Shown: one piece after another, positions 53,365-63,292 of the stretch
Layout of the letters: every line of letters starts with the position of its first letter
How positions within the stretch are numbered: the stretch's first letter is position 1
NCBI RefSeq assembly: GCF_900110295.1
Contig: NZ_FODF01000001.1
Location: 124,001 to 188,000, forward strand
Reading direction: 5' to 3'
DNA from: Peptostreptococcus russellii
GTDB taxonomy: Bacteria > Bacillota > Clostridia > Peptostreptococcales > Peptostreptococcaceae
DNA length: 64,000 nt
Position numbers and translations under genes: made by a program
Notes under the pieces: generated by a model
Databases searched by the model: none
What the model was told of the DNA's origin: nothing
The model's input: the letters and a program-made list of their open reading frames with translations, nothing else

Positions 53365-55611
53365 ATGATTTTGATTTTAGCAGAGAAACCTTCTGTAGCT
53401 AAAACTATAGCCTCTTTTTTAGATGCAAAAGCTAGGAAAGATGGTTACTTTGAAGGCAATGGTTACATAGTTACTTATGCAATAGGTCATCTTATATCGC
53501 TATATGATATGAAAGACTATGACAAAGAAAAGTATTCTGGATCTTGGAAGATGGAAAATTATCCATTTATACCAGCAGATAGGTTTAGATTTAAAGTAGA
53601 TAAAAGTAAAAAGAAACAATTTAATATAGTAAAAAGTCTTATTAAGAGAAATGATATTGAGTATATTGTAAATGCTACGGATAATGATAGAGAGGGAGAA
53701 CTTATATCTTTCCTTATTCTTATGATGGCTAAAAATAAAAAGCCTGTTAAACGTATACTTGTGAATGAGTGGACTCCAGAAGATATTACAAGAGGGATGT
53801 CTTCCCTGAAGTCAAATGAAGAAATGCGCAATATGCAGGCAGCAGGGTATACTAGACTTCTTACAGACTGGCTTATAGGAATTAATTTTACATGCATTGC
53901 TACATTAAAGTATGGAAATGGGAAAATGCTTAATATAGGAAGAGTTATTCTTCCAACTGTAAAATTAGTTTATGATAGAGATATGGAAATAAAGAATTTT
54001 GTTCCCAAAATCTACTATGAAGTAGAGGGAAAGTTTATGTCAAAAAATGGAGAATATATAGGTAAGTATCAAAAAGGCAAGGAGAATAGATTTGATACAA
54101 TTGAAGATGCAAGAGCCTTAGTAGAAAGTATTAATTCTAAAAAGGCTATTATAAAATCTAAAAAAGTAACAAAATCAAAGGAGTTTTCTCCAAAACTTTT
54201 CTCACTTACATCACTGCAGGGATATATAACTTCTAAGTACGCTTCATTTACTTCAGATAAGGTTTTAAGTGTCTGTCAAAGTTTGTATGAAGGTAAGGGG
54301 AAAGGTGGTTTTATTACATATCCAAGAACGGATTCAATGTATTTGGAAGATAGTTTAGCAGGTAAAGTTGAGAAAACACTTAATATACTTAAAAATGGTC
54401 ATCCATGTTCTGAAGAAATAAAGTTCTCTAAAAGCAAGAGAGTATTTGACTCATCTAAGGTAGAAAGTCATAGTGCAATTATACCTACATATATAGTTCC
54501 GAATTCTTTATCAGGGGATGAAAAAATAGTATACGAAGCAATTAGAGATAGATTTCTTTCTAATTTTATGCCTCCAGCAGAGTATGAAAATACAGAGATA
54601 AAAACAGATGCAGCAGGCAATGAATTTATTTCAAAAGGGAAGGTTCTTGTAAAAAAAGGATATCTTGCACTTGAAAATAAGGAAAGCAAGAGCAATCTCT
54701 TACCTAAAGTTGAAAAAGGAGAGGAAGTAGATATTATTGAAATTAAACCTGTTGAAAAAACTACTTCCCCACCTAAGTCATATACAGAAGATACTCTTCT
54801 AAAGGCAATGAAAAATTGTGGTAAAAATGTTCCAGAAGATGATACGACAGTTCTTTCTGGTTATTCGATAGGAACTTCTGCTACTAGGGCAGATGTATTG
54901 AAAAAAATTAGACAGGTAGGCTATGTTAATAAAAAGGGAAAGAGTTATTATATTACAGATTTGGGTATTAATCTTGTTGAGATTTTTCCTGTAAAGACAC
55001 TTTTTGATGTTGATTTTACGGGTAAACTAGAAAAAAATCTTTTAGATATACAAAAGGGAACATTTAATAGAAAAGAATATTTAAATATGATTTGCAAGTT
55101 TGTATATGAAAATGTAAACAATATTAAGATGGGACCTGATGCAGCCATCAATACAGAAAAAATAGTATACAATCCAAAAACAAAGAAATTTGTGAAGGAA
55201 AGTGCTATGAAGATGAAGAGTAAATATTCAAACAAAATATCTACTGCATCAAGTGGTATAAAAAAAGAAACAGAAAATAATAAAAGTAGTAAGAGTAAAA
55301 AAAATATAGATGAAAAAACGGGACTTGAAATAATAGCAAGATGTCCTGAATGTGGTAAAAATATATTGGAGTCTAAGAAGGCATTTGCTTGTGAAAACTA
55401 CAAAGAATGTGGATTTACCGTATGGAAGAATGATAAATTCTTGGCTTCTATGAAGAAAAAACCTAACAAAACTTTTATTAGGGCTTTATCTAGCAAAAAA
55501 ATAGGAAAATTAAATGCTTTAACAGATTCAAGAGGGAATAAGTTTGATGCTAAATTTACCTATGTTATAGATGAGGGAAAAAGGCTAAGTCTTCGTATTT
55601 TGACCGACTAA
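53365..55611 (+). CDS. topB: DNA topoisomerase III
   Basis: Type IA decatenase, 748 residues. TOPRIM MILILAEKPSVAKTIASFL and ATDNDREGELISFL; active-site Tyr in GGFITYPRTDSMYLE (about 316); ends with a Cys4 zinc ribbon (CPECG...CENYKECG) and a topo C-terminal repeat. Chromosomal-type context, no conjugation genes beside it, so not obviously from an integrative element. AGAGAGGT precedes the ATG. Confidence 0.95.
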   Translation: MILILAEKPSVAKTIASFLDAKARKDGYFEGNGYIVTYAIGHLISLYDMKDYDKEKYSGSWKMENYPFIPADRFRFKVDKSKKKQFNIVKSLIKRNDIEYIVNATDNDREGELISFLILMMAKNKKPVKRILVNEWTPEDITRGMSSLKSNEEMRNMQAAGYTRLLTDWLIGINFTCIATLKYGNGKMLNIGRVILPTVKLVYDRDMEIKNFVPKIYYEVEGKFMSKNGEYIGKYQKGKENRFDTIEDARALVESINSKKAIIKSKKVTKSKEFSPKLFSLTSLQGYITSKYASFTSDKVLSVCQSLYEGKGKGGFITYPRTDSMYLEDSLAGKVEKTLNILKNGHPCSEEIKFSKSKRVFDSSKVESHSAIIPTYIVPNSLSGDEKIVYEAIRDRFLSNFMPPAEYENTEIKTDAAGNEFISKGKVLVKKGYLALENKESKSNLLPKVEKGEEVDIIEIKPVEKTTSPPKSYTEDTLLKAMKNCGKNVPEDDTTVLSGYSIGTSATRADVLKKIRQVGYVNKKGKSYYITDLGINLVEIFPVKTLFDVDFTGKLEKNLLDIQKGTFNRKEYLNMICKFVYENVNNIKMGPDAAINTEKIVYNPKTKKFVKESAMKMKSKYSNKISTASSGIKKETENNKSSKSKKNIDEKTGLEIIARCPECGKNILESKKAFACENYKECGFTVWKNDKFLASMKKKPNKTFIRALSSKKIGKLNALTDSRGNKFDAKFTYVIDEGKRLSLRILTD

Positions 55612-55628
55612 ATAAACTATGATATAAT
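55600..55628 (+). promoter_or_regulatory. Promoter of the TtcA-like gene inside the topB 3' end
   Basis: TTGACC (55600-55605), 17-bp spacer, TATAAT with extended TG (55623-55628). A loose CodY-like ATATTTCTGAAAAATT overlaps the start point. Confidence 0.75.
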
Positions 55629-55653
55629 ATTTCTGAAAAATTAAGGAGGAAGT

Positions 55654-56568
55654 ATGGCTGAAAATAAATTAGCAGGAACAGGTTGTCAAGCACCTATTCC
55701 TGATGGAGATAAAAAAACACTTAAAGAAATAGAAAAAAGTATTACTAAAAGATATAGAAAGAAAATATGGTCGAAATTTATTAAGGCTATAAAAACATAT
55801 AATCTTGTACAAGAAGGAGATAAAATAGCAGTTGCTATTTCTGGAGGTAAGGATAGTATTCTAATGGCAAAGATGTTCCAAGAGCTTCATAGACACTCTC
55901 CAGTTAACTTTGAAGTTGTTTATATAGCAATGGATCCAGGTTATCATGACAGTATTAGAAAGTTACTTGAAGAAAACTGTGAATATTTAGATATACCTAT
56001 AGTTACCTTTGAATCACAAATTTTTGAAGTTGCAGATAGAATAGCAAGTGATTATCCGTGTTATATGTGCGCAAGAATGAGAAGAGGAGCTCTTTATGGA
56101 AAGGCGGAAGAATTAGGTTGTAATAAGTTGGCTTTAGGACATCATTTCGATGACGTAATAGAGACCACAATGTTGAATCTACTGTGTTCAGGCAACTTTA
56201 AAACTATGCTTCCTAGACTTCAATCTACTAATTTTAGTAATATAGAGCTTATAAGACCACTTTATTATATTAGAGAAGAAGACATAATAAAATGGATCAA
56301 ATACACAGGTATATGGCCTTTAAATTGTGCTTGTATGGTCGCTGCAAAGAAAACAGGAAATAAAAGGTTTGAGATAAAAGATTTGATAAAAGATTTATCA
56401 AAGGACTTTGTTAATGTTGAAAAATCGATATTTAGAGCGGCTGAAAATGTGAATGTAGATTCTATATTAGGTTGGCAAATAGATGGAGAGAAACATAGTT
56501 TTATGGAAAGATTTACAGATGATATTAGCTTTGAAGAGGCAATGAGCAATAGAAAAGAAAATAAGTAA
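55654..56568 (+). CDS. TtcA-family tRNA 2-thiolation protein
   Basis: 304-residue PP-loop ATPase: VAISGGKDSILMAKM, CYMCARMRRGALYGKAEELG with the CxxC cluster ligands, LALGHHFDDVIETTMLNLL, and a further Cys in NCACMVAAKK. Matches the TtcA group that thiolates C32 of tRNA using an Fe-S cluster; some Firmicutes members may act on other tRNA positions. AAGGAGG before ATG. Confidence 0.88.
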   Translation: MAENKLAGTGCQAPIPDGDKKTLKEIEKSITKRYRKKIWSKFIKAIKTYNLVQEGDKIAVAISGGKDSILMAKMFQELHRHSPVNFEVVYIAMDPGYHDSIRKLLEENCEYLDIPIVTFESQIFEVADRIASDYPCYMCARMRRGALYGKAEELGCNKLALGHHFDDVIETTMLNLLCSGNFKTMLPRLQSTNFSNIELIRPLYYIREEDIIKWIKYTGIWPLNCACMVAAKKTGNKRFEIKDLIKDLSKDFVNVEKSIFRAAENVNVDSILGWQIDGEKHSFMERFTDDISFEEAMSNRKENK

Positions 56569-56639
56569 TAGATAAAAATGATTTGTGAAGTTCAGTTTTG
56601 CAAGTAAATCTTTGACAATCATTATAGATGGAGGAAAAA

Positions 56640-57158
56640 ATGAATTATTTTGAAGATGAATATGTAGTAGTTGATCTTGAAACAACAGGTTTAAGTCCAT
56701 ATAATGGCGATGAAATAATAGAAATTGGAGTAACAGAGATAAAAAAGGATAATATAAAACTTAATTACTCAAAGCTTATAAAACCTAGAGGTATAATTTC
56801 ATCTACAATTACAAATATAACAAACATTAGCAATGAAATGGTTGAGAATGCAGAATCAATAGAAAAAGTACTACCTAGATTTAGGGACTATATTGGAGAT
56901 AGAACAATGATTGCCCATAATGCAAAGTTTGATGTAGGTTTTTTAAATCATTATCTTGAAAAAATGAATCTTGAACCTATAAGAAATTACATATGCACAA
57001 TGGAAATGTTAAAGAAGAACAGAAGTTATGGTGGTAAAAATAAGAAACTTGCTACTGCATGTGATTATTACGGTATAGTCAATGAAAATGCACATAGAGC
57101 GGATTCTGATACACTAGCAACTGCTAAGTTATTTCTAATTATAAGAGAACAGATATAA
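56640..57158 (+). CDS. DnaQ-like 3'-5' exonuclease (DEDDh)
   Basis: 172 residues. ExoI YVVVDLETTGLSPY (D-x-E), ExoII IAHNAKFDVGFLNHYL, ExoIII-epsilon HRADSDTLATAKLF with His. Resembles the PolC/epsilon exonuclease domain but stand-alone, so a repair or RNA-trimming nuclease is possible. The ATG at 56640 follows GGAGG; an ATG at 56628 lies before the site. Confidence 0.9.
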   Translation: MNYFEDEYVVVDLETTGLSPYNGDEIIEIGVTEIKKDNIKLNYSKLIKPRGIISSTITNITNISNEMVENAESIEKVLPRFRDYIGDRTMIAHNAKFDVGFLNHYLEKMNLEPIRNYICTMEMLKKNRSYGGKNKKLATACDYYGIVNENAHRADSDTLATAKLFLIIREQI

Positions 57159-57232
57159 TAAATACTAGATTGATTCTGATGTATAGGATATAATGTTTTT
57201 AAGGAATAATTTAAAATTGTATGGGAGGTAGC

Positions 57233-58486
57233 ATGTCAGATAAGAATGATAATAATAAAATAAGACGAAGAACTATTTCCTCTACCGGTTCTAATCAAGC
57301 TGATAATAAAATTAATAATTCAAAAAGATATAGAGAAGATTCTTATGAAAGAGATATAAATAGACAAAGAGATTCTTATAGAAATTCAAATGATGGAGAA
57401 TATTCATCTAGAGATAATGAAGATATAAAAATGTATAATCCAAGAAGATCTACAAGAGAATCTAGAGTAAAAGTCATAAGAGAATCTTCCTATAGAAACG
57501 ATGATAAAGACTTGAAAATGTATAATCCTAAGAGAGCACAGAGAAAGTCTTCTGTATCAGATGAAAGATCAGAATCATCGCCTAAGAAAGGCAAGATAAG
57601 AATTAAAAAGCAGGCAAGTAGTGGCTCAGGTGGAAGATATAGTTCACAAAATGATGGTAAAAATAGATATAATGATAGAAATAAGGTCATTAGATTTAAT
57701 CCGTCAGATATAGATGATGATTATGATGATGAAGAATATTATTATGAAGAAGTCCCAATAAGAAAAAAAAGAAAAAGAGCAAATAAATTATTTAAGAGAA
57801 TAATAACTACTATTTTGATACTTTTTATTGTTGCAGGTTCAGCAGGGCTTCTTTATGTAAGAAGTATAATATCGGATATGCCTGTTCTTACTAAAAAGAT
57901 GGTTTATGAAAGTTATATAAATAAGGATCCAGTTCCTCTTTCAGAGATACCTAAGACCTTACAAAATGCTGTAGTGGCTGTTGAAGATCAGAGATTCTAT
58001 AAACATGGAGGAATTGATGGAAGATCTGTAATAAGATCTTTTGTAAACAATCTTACAAGTGATATGATTCAAGGCGGAAGTACTATAGATATGCAGCTTT
58101 CAAAGAATCTTTTGACTAGTAATGAAAGAACGATTAAGCGAAAAATACAAGATATGTATAATGCTATCATGCTTAATAAGATAATGACAAAAGATGAAAT
58201 TTTGGAAGCCTATCTTAACAATATATATATGGGAAAATCTGCCTATGGAGTTCAGGCAGGCGCTCATCTTTATTTTGGAAAAGATGTATCTAAGTTGAAT
58301 TTTGGACAGTGCACAATGCTTGCCGGTATAACTAATAATCCAAAGTTATATCAAGATTATGAACAAGCTAAAAAAAGACAGGCTGTAGTTCTATATAAGA
58401 TGTACAAGCTAGGTTACATAAAGGAATATGTATACAAGGCTCAGCTTTATAGGGATACACCATTTAAGTCTGAAATAGATAAGTAA
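57233..58486 (+). CDS. Stand-alone GT51 peptidoglycan glycosyltransferase with long basic cytoplasmic tail
   Basis: 417 residues. Residues 1-185 are Arg/Lys/Ser/Asp-rich and probably disordered, with two KMYNPRR/KMYNPKR repeats; one membrane helix (about 188-211, ITTILILFIVAGSAGLLYV); then the GT51 domain with catalytic Glu in VAVEDQRFYKHGG, MIQGGSTIDMQLSKNL, RKIQDMYNAIMLNKIMTKDEILEAYLN and YMGKSAYGVQAGAHLYFG. No transpeptidase domain follows, so it polymerises glycan strands only. ATG 57233 follows GGGAGG. Confidence 0.9.
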   Translation: MSDKNDNNKIRRRTISSTGSNQADNKINNSKRYREDSYERDINRQRDSYRNSNDGEYSSRDNEDIKMYNPRRSTRESRVKVIRESSYRNDDKDLKMYNPKRAQRKSSVSDERSESSPKKGKIRIKKQASSGSGGRYSSQNDGKNRYNDRNKVIRFNPSDIDDDYDDEEYYYEEVPIRKKRKRANKLFKRIITTILILFIVAGSAGLLYVRSIISDMPVLTKKMVYESYINKDPVPLSEIPKTLQNAVVAVEDQRFYKHGGIDGRSVIRSFVNNLTSDMIQGGSTIDMQLSKNLLTSNERTIKRKIQDMYNAIMLNKIMTKDEILEAYLNNIYMGKSAYGVQAGAHLYFGKDVSKLNFGQCTMLAGITNNPKLYQDYEQAKKRQAVVLYKMYKLGYIKEYVYKAQLYRDTPFKSEIDK

Positions 58487-58491
58487 TATTG

Positions 58492-58520
58492 AGAACCTAC
58501 ATATATGTAGGTTCTTTTTT
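58492..58520 (+). terminator. Terminator after the GT51 gene
   Basis: AGAACCTACAT, AT, ATGTAGGTTCT, then T5. Confidence 0.92.
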
Positions 58521-58521
58521 A

Positions 58522-58576
58522 ATATTATCCTAAAATAGGAGTGTAGAATTTCTACACTCCTATTTTAGGATAATAT
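58522..58576. repeat. Perfect 27-bp inverted repeat with one-base centre
   Basis: Arms 58522-58548 and 58550-58576 are exact reverse complements (ends ATATTATCC / GGATAATAT, centre GTAGAA-T-TTCTAC). It lies between the GT51 terminator and the convergent EIIC gene; neither strand has a U-run after it. Confidence 0.95.
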
Positions 58577-58598
58577 ATTGAGATTGCGTGAAATAACT

Positions 58599-59681
58599 TT
58601 ATAAATCTAATTTATAATCTTCATCTTTTATCCAAGATTTTTGCTTCATTATCTTGGCAACTAGAAGAGAAATTACTGCTGGAAGTATAAAGTGTAGAAG
58701 TATTATCTCTACAAATAAAATTGACTTATCCACACTTCCAGACATAGTTTGCCAAGTCATAAGCTGACCAACAAGACCAGAAGTACCCATACCAGCACCA
58801 GCGGGATTATTCTTCATTTTAAATATAACCGTAGATATAGGACCTAAAATAGCACTTGCAATAATTGGAGGAATCCAAATTATAGGCTTTTTCATTATGT
58901 TAGAAACTTGCAACATTGATGTTCCAATACTTTGTGCCAAAAGTCCATTCCAACCATTTACCTTGAAACTAATAACAGCAAAACCAATCATTTGAGCTGA
59001 ACAACCTACTGTAGATGCACCTGCTGCAATTCCAGATAAACCTAGAATAATAGATATAGCAGCAGAACTTATAGGAAGTGTCAAAATCATACCCATAACT
59101 ACTGATACAACTATTCCCATAAAGAAAGGTTGAAGTTCCGTAGAAACTTTTATAAAGTCTCCAAGAGACTGCATAGCATTAAATAAGTGAGGTCCAATTA
59201 GATATGCAATAATAGAACCAGAAATTATAGTCATAAATGGAGTTATTATTATATCTACTTTTGTTTTTCCAGATACAAGTCTGCCGATTTCAGAACCTAT
59301 AACAACAGCTATAAAAGCTCCTAGAGGATCTCCTGGTCCTGAGACTATAATTTGTCCACTTTGAGAAATCATATTGCCATTAAAAAAGGCAGAACCAAAT
59401 GCACCGATAAACCCTGTTACACCAGAGGCTAGTATTACTAATTTAGGTGAATTAAGTGCGTGTGAAACACCTATACCTATAACAGGTCCAGTAAGTGAAG
59501 TGGCGATAGTTGCAATTGTAATTAGAAAAATAGATATGTTTCCAGAAAGGCTCATACCTATTTGTTTTATTATTAGACCGATTATCAGGGTGCAAAAAAG
59601 CCCTAAAGCCATTCCATTTAGACCTACAATGAAATATCTATGGAATAGTTTCCACAGTATATTATTTTTTTCTTTTGACAT
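58599..59681 (-). CDS. PTS transporter subunit IIC-like membrane protein (PTS_EIIC_2)
   Basis: 360 residues, about nine to ten hydrophobic helices. GVTGFIGAFGSAFFNG, SGPGDPLGAFIAVVIGSEIGRL, FMGIVVSVVMGMILTLPISSAAI, GCSAQMIGFAVISFKVNGWNG, NNPAGAGMGTSGLVGQL are typical of the EIIC_2 family. No IIA/IIB gene is adjacent, so substrate and even phosphotransfer are unknown. AGGAGG precedes the ATG. Confidence 0.85.
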   Translation of the reverse strand: MSKEKNNILWKLFHRYFIVGLNGMALGLFCTLIIGLIIKQIGMSLSGNISIFLITIATIATSLTGPVIGIGVSHALNSPKLVILASGVTGFIGAFGSAFFNGNMISQSGQIIVSGPGDPLGAFIAVVIGSEIGRLVSGKTKVDIIITPFMTIISGSIIAYLIGPHLFNAMQSLGDFIKVSTELQPFFMGIVVSVVMGMILTLPISSAAISIILGLSGIAAGASTVGCSAQMIGFAVISFKVNGWNGLLAQSIGTSMLQVSNIMKKPIIWIPPIIASAILGPISTVIFKMKNNPAGAGMGTSGLVGQLMTWQTMSGSVDKSILFVEIILLHFILPAVISLLVAKIMKQKSWIKDEDYKLDL

Positions 59682-59868
59682 TTTGTCCTCCTTTTATTTT
59701 CAATGTGTAATGTCAATTATTTTGAACTTTGGAAATAATATATGTCTTGACATATGTATGTATAATATTATATATCAATATATCTTTTTATTCAATTTAA
59801 AATTTATTATTTTAGGATTCTATAAAAAATTATTTACTATTTATAAAAAAAATTATATTTCTATATGT

Positions 59869-59897
59869 TTGATTAAAGTAATACTTTGTTATATAAT
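59869..59897 (+). promoter_or_regulatory. Promoter of the M3 peptidase gene
   Basis: TTGATT (59869-59874), 17-bp spacer, TATAAT (59892-59897). Confidence 0.7.
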
Positions 59898-59926
59898 TTT
59901 TTATATATTCAAGGAGGTATAATAAG

Positions 59927-61552
59927 ATGGATTTTGAAGATATAAAATATGAAAGAATAGATTATAATGAAAGTAAAGAAAAAATAGAAGAGCTTACAAA
60001 ACTAATGGATAAAAGCAATTCTTTTAAAGAATTTGAGAAATACATGAATGAAGTAAATAAAATTAGAAAGCATATTTTGACAATGAATACTGTCTCCAGC
60101 ATAAGATTTTCTATAAATACAAAAGATAAGTTTTATAAAAATGAGAATGCTTACTGGGATGAAACTTCTCCTTTATTTTCAGATTTAGATATGCTTTTCT
60201 ATAGAAGTATACTAAACTCTAATTTTGAAAAAGAAATAGTAGAAAAGTATGGAAAGCAATTTTATAGATATATAGAAACTCTTGTAAATTCTTTTTCAAA
60301 AGACATAATTCCTATGCTTCAAAAGGAAAATAAATTGATGTCTGAGTATACTGAACTTTTGGCTTCAGCTTCAATAAACTTTGATGGAAAAATATGTAAT
60401 CTTTCTGATATGTATTCTTATATGGGAGTAGAGAATGAAGAAATAAGAAAAAACGCAATTAGATTACATACGAAGTTCTTTGAAGATAATGAGGAAGAGT
60501 TTGACAGTATATTTGATAAACTTGTGAAAATAAGAGATGAAATGGCAAAGAAAATGGGCTTTGAGAATTTTATAGAGTTAGGTTATCTTAGAATGAATAG
60601 AACAGACTATGATGAATCTATGGTGGAAATATTTAGGGAAAATATATACAATAAATATCTTCCAATAGTAGAAAATCTTTATCTGGAGCAGGCAAAGAGA
60701 ATAAATGCAGAAAAAATAGATTACTATAATGAGATGTTAGAATTTGTAGATGGAAATGCTAGGCTTCAAGGAGATGGAGATTATATTATGTCTCAGGGTA
60801 GAAAAATGTATAAAGAAATGTCCCAAGAAACAGGAGAATTTATAGATTTTCTTATGGAAAATAATTTATTTGACGTTCAGGCTAGAGAGGGTAAGGCTAT
60901 GGGAGGATATTGTACGATAATTCACGATTATAACGAGCCTTTTATATTTGGGAATTTTAATGGAACGGTAGATGATGTAGATGTTTTGACTCACGAAGCG
61001 GGACACGCCTTTCAAGTATATATGTCTAGAGAATTAGACATGCCGGAACTTATATTCCCGACTTTAGATAGTTGTGAAATATTTTCTATGAGTATGGAAT
61101 TTTTTACTTATCCATGGATGGAATTATTTTTTGGCGATGACGCTGAAAAATATAAAAAATATCATTATGACTCAGCTCTTAAATTTTTGCCATATGGAAT
61201 ACTAGTAGATCATTTCCAGCATGAAATATATAGGAATCCAAAAATGAGCCCAAAAGAAAGAAAAGAAGTTTGGAGGAAATTGGAGAAAAGATATTTACCT
61301 TACAGAGATTATTCTGATTTAGAATTTTTAGAAAGAGGTGGATATTGGTTTAGACAAGGACATATATTTAAGAATCCTTTTTATTATATTGATTACGTTC
61401 TTGCTCAAGAATGCGCTTTGCAATTTAAAAATTTAATGGAAATAAATAGACAGGACGCATGGAATAGATACATTAAAATAAGTAGTTTAGGTGGAAAGTA
61501 TTCATTTATAGAATTAGTTGAAAAGGCAGGACTTAAAAATCCATTTAAATAA
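59927..61552 (+). CDS. M3-family oligoendopeptidase (PepF-like)
   Basis: 541-residue cytosolic zinc peptidase. HExxH in VLTHEAGHAFQVYMS (about 355) and the third ligand Glu in LDSCEIFSMSMEFF; substrate-binding HYDSALKFLPYGILVDHF. Cleaves short peptides, consistent with amino-acid fermentation. CAAGGAGG before the ATG. Confidence 0.93.
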   Translation: MDFEDIKYERIDYNESKEKIEELTKLMDKSNSFKEFEKYMNEVNKIRKHILTMNTVSSIRFSINTKDKFYKNENAYWDETSPLFSDLDMLFYRSILNSNFEKEIVEKYGKQFYRYIETLVNSFSKDIIPMLQKENKLMSEYTELLASASINFDGKICNLSDMYSYMGVENEEIRKNAIRLHTKFFEDNEEEFDSIFDKLVKIRDEMAKKMGFENFIELGYLRMNRTDYDESMVEIFRENIYNKYLPIVENLYLEQAKRINAEKIDYYNEMLEFVDGNARLQGDGDYIMSQGRKMYKEMSQETGEFIDFLMENNLFDVQAREGKAMGGYCTIIHDYNEPFIFGNFNGTVDDVDVLTHEAGHAFQVYMSRELDMPELIFPTLDSCEIFSMSMEFFTYPWMELFFGDDAEKYKKYHYDSALKFLPYGILVDHFQHEIYRNPKMSPKERKEVWRKLEKRYLPYRDYSDLEFLERGGYWFRQGHIFKNPFYYIDYVLAQECALQFKNLMEINRQDAWNRYIKISSLGGKYSFIELVEKAGLKNPFK

Positions 61553-61558
61553 AGAAAT

Positions 61559-61596
61559 AAAAAAGCTTGGAGATTTTTTTCTCCAAGCCTTTAATT
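61559..61596. terminator. Bidirectional terminator between M3 peptidase gene and guaB
   Basis: AAAAGCTTGGAGA, T-rich loop, TCTCCAAGCCTTT; on the minus strand it is followed by TTTTTTATTT, suiting guaB. Confidence 0.85.
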
Positions 61597-61601
61597 ATTA
61601 A

Positions 61602-63101
61602 TTATAAGTTTTTGTTGTCTTTTAACAATACATCGTGTGCTCCACCTTCTACAATAGAAGTTGAAGAAACTAATGTTAACTTAGCCTTTTTCTGTAATTC
61701 TGGTATTGAAAGAGCTCCACAGTTACACATAGTAGATCTAACCTTTGATAAAGTAAGATTTACATTGTCCTTTAAAGAACCTGCATATGGAACATATGAG
61801 TCAACACCTTCTTCAAATGAAAGTTTCTTGTCTCCACCTAGGTCGTATCTCTGCCAGTTTCTAGCTCTTGCAGATCCTTCTCCCCAGTATTCCTTCATAT
61901 AAGCACCATTTATATTAACCTTATTAGTAGGAGATTCATCAAATCTTGAGAAGTATCTTCCTAACATTATAAAGTCAGAACCCATTGCTAATGCAAGAGT
62001 AATGTGATGATCATAAACGATACCTCCGTCAGAGCAAATTGGAACATAAACTCCAGTTTCTTCAAAGTATTCATCTCTAGCCTTAGCTACATCTATTACT
62101 GAAGTAGCCTGTCCACGACCAATACCCTTTTGTTCTCTTGTTATACAGATAGATCCTCCACCGATACCTACCTTAACGAAGTCAGCACCAGCTTCTGCAA
62201 GGAATCTAAATCCTTCCTTATCTACAACGTTACCAGCACCTATTTTTACAGTATCACCGTATTCTTTTCTTACCCAAGCTATTGTTCTAGCCTGCCATTC
62301 AGAGAAACCTTCTGAAGAGTCTATACAAAGAATATCAACACCAGCTTCTAATAGAGCAGGTATTCTTTCTTCATAATCTCTAGTATTGATACCAGCACCT
62401 ACAACGTATCTCTTCTTAGCATCATGTAATTCATAAGGATTTTCCTTGTGAGAGTCATAATCCTTTCTAAATACCATATAAAGAAGTTTTCCGTCATCAT
62501 CAAGCACTGGTAAAGAGTTTAATTTGTTGTCCCAGATTATATTGTTAGCTTCCTTTAGAGTAACATCCTTAGGAGCAAAAACAACTTTTTCTATTGGAGT
62601 CATAAATTCACGAACCTTAGTTTCACGGTCCATTCTACTTACTCTGTAATCACGACTTGCAACTATACCTAAAAGTTTACCATGACTAGTACCGTCATCA
62701 GTAATAGCTACAGTTGAGTGACCTGTTTTAGCCTTTAAGTCAAGTATATCCTGTAGGGTATTTTCAGGAGTAAGGTTTGAATCACTTACTACAAAACCTG
62801 CCTTGTGAGCCTTTACTCTAGCAATCATTGCTGCTTGGTTCTCAATTGTCTGTGAACCGTATATAAAAGATATACCACCTTCCTTAGCTAGTGCAACAGC
62901 CATTTTATCATCAGAAACAGCCTGCATAACGGCAGAAACCAATGGTATATTCATCTTAATTGAAGGTTCTTCACCTTTCTTAAATTTTACGACTGGAGTT
63001 TCCAAACTTACGTTAGCTGGTATACATTCAGCTGAAGAGTAGCCTGGAACTAATAAATACTCACTAAATGTTCTAGATGGAGTATCAAAATAAAAAGCCA
63101 T
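61602..63101 (-). CDS. guaB: IMP dehydrogenase
   Basis: NAD-dependent IMP to XMP, the branch to GMP. 499 residues: [19 protein letters not shown], two CBS domains (about 95-215, e.g. [13 protein letters not shown] and [14 protein letters not shown]), catalytic loop [12 protein letters not shown] (Cys about 319), [21 protein letters not shown], and the Arg/Tyr flap. Start 63101 ([12 protein letters not shown]) has AAAGGAGATG upstream; in-frame 63125 is rejected. Divergent from xpt. Confidence 0.96.
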   Translation of the reverse strand: MAFYFDTPSRTFSEYLLVPGYSSAECIPANVSLETPVVKFKKGEEPSIKMNIPLVSAVMQAVSDDKMAVALAKEGGISFIYGSQTIENQAAMIARVKAHKAGFVVSDSNLTPENTLQDILDLKAKTGHSTVAITDDGTSHGKLLGIVASRDYRVSRMDRETKVREFMTPIEKVVFAPKDVTLKEANNIIWDNKLNSLPVLDDDGKLLYMVFRKDYDSHKENPYELHDAKKRYVVGAGINTRDYEERIPALLEAGVDILCIDSSEGFSEWQARTIAWVRKEYGDTVKIGAGNVVDKEGFRFLAEAGADFVKVGIGGGSICITREQKGIGRGQATSVIDVAKARDEYFEETGVYVPICSDGGIVYDHHITLALAMGSDFIMLGRYFSRFDESPTNKVNINGAYMKEYWGEGSARARNWQRYDLGGDKKLSFEEGVDSYVPYAGSLKDNVNLTLSKVRSTMCNCGALSIPELQKKAKLTLVSSTSIVEGGAHDVLLKDNKNL

Positions 63102-63141
63102 AATTTCATCTCCTTTTTTAACCAAAATATGTATAATTTAC

Positions 63142-63150
63142 ATTATATCA
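63142..63150 (-). promoter_or_regulatory. Extended -10 of guaB
   Basis: Minus-strand TGATATAAT about 40 bp before the start; no good -35. Confidence 0.5.
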
Positions 63151-63246
63151 AATTTATTCAAAAAATTTAATATTATATAAACAGTTAAAGAAAATTTTAA
63201 CACCAAATCTGAAAAAAGTCTACAAAAATCTTAAAAAATTTAAAAA

Positions 63247-63264
63247 TTCGGGTGATATGTCGAA
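63247..63264. promoter_or_regulatory. Inverted CGAA pair between guaB and xpt
   Basis: TTCG (63247-63250), 10 bp, CGAA (63261-63264); arms extend to CCCGAATTTTTA on the minus and GTCGAACAAAAA on the plus strand, similar to the boxes before purC. Candidate purine-regulator site for both genes. Confidence 0.4.
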
Positions 63265-63292
63265 CAAAAATATAAATTTTAACTGTAAAATA

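Noticed and set aside
55622-55645. CodY box at the TtcA-like gene promoter
   Set aside because: ATATTTCTGAAAAATT has about three mismatches to the consensus in very AT-rich DNA; not distinguishable from chance.
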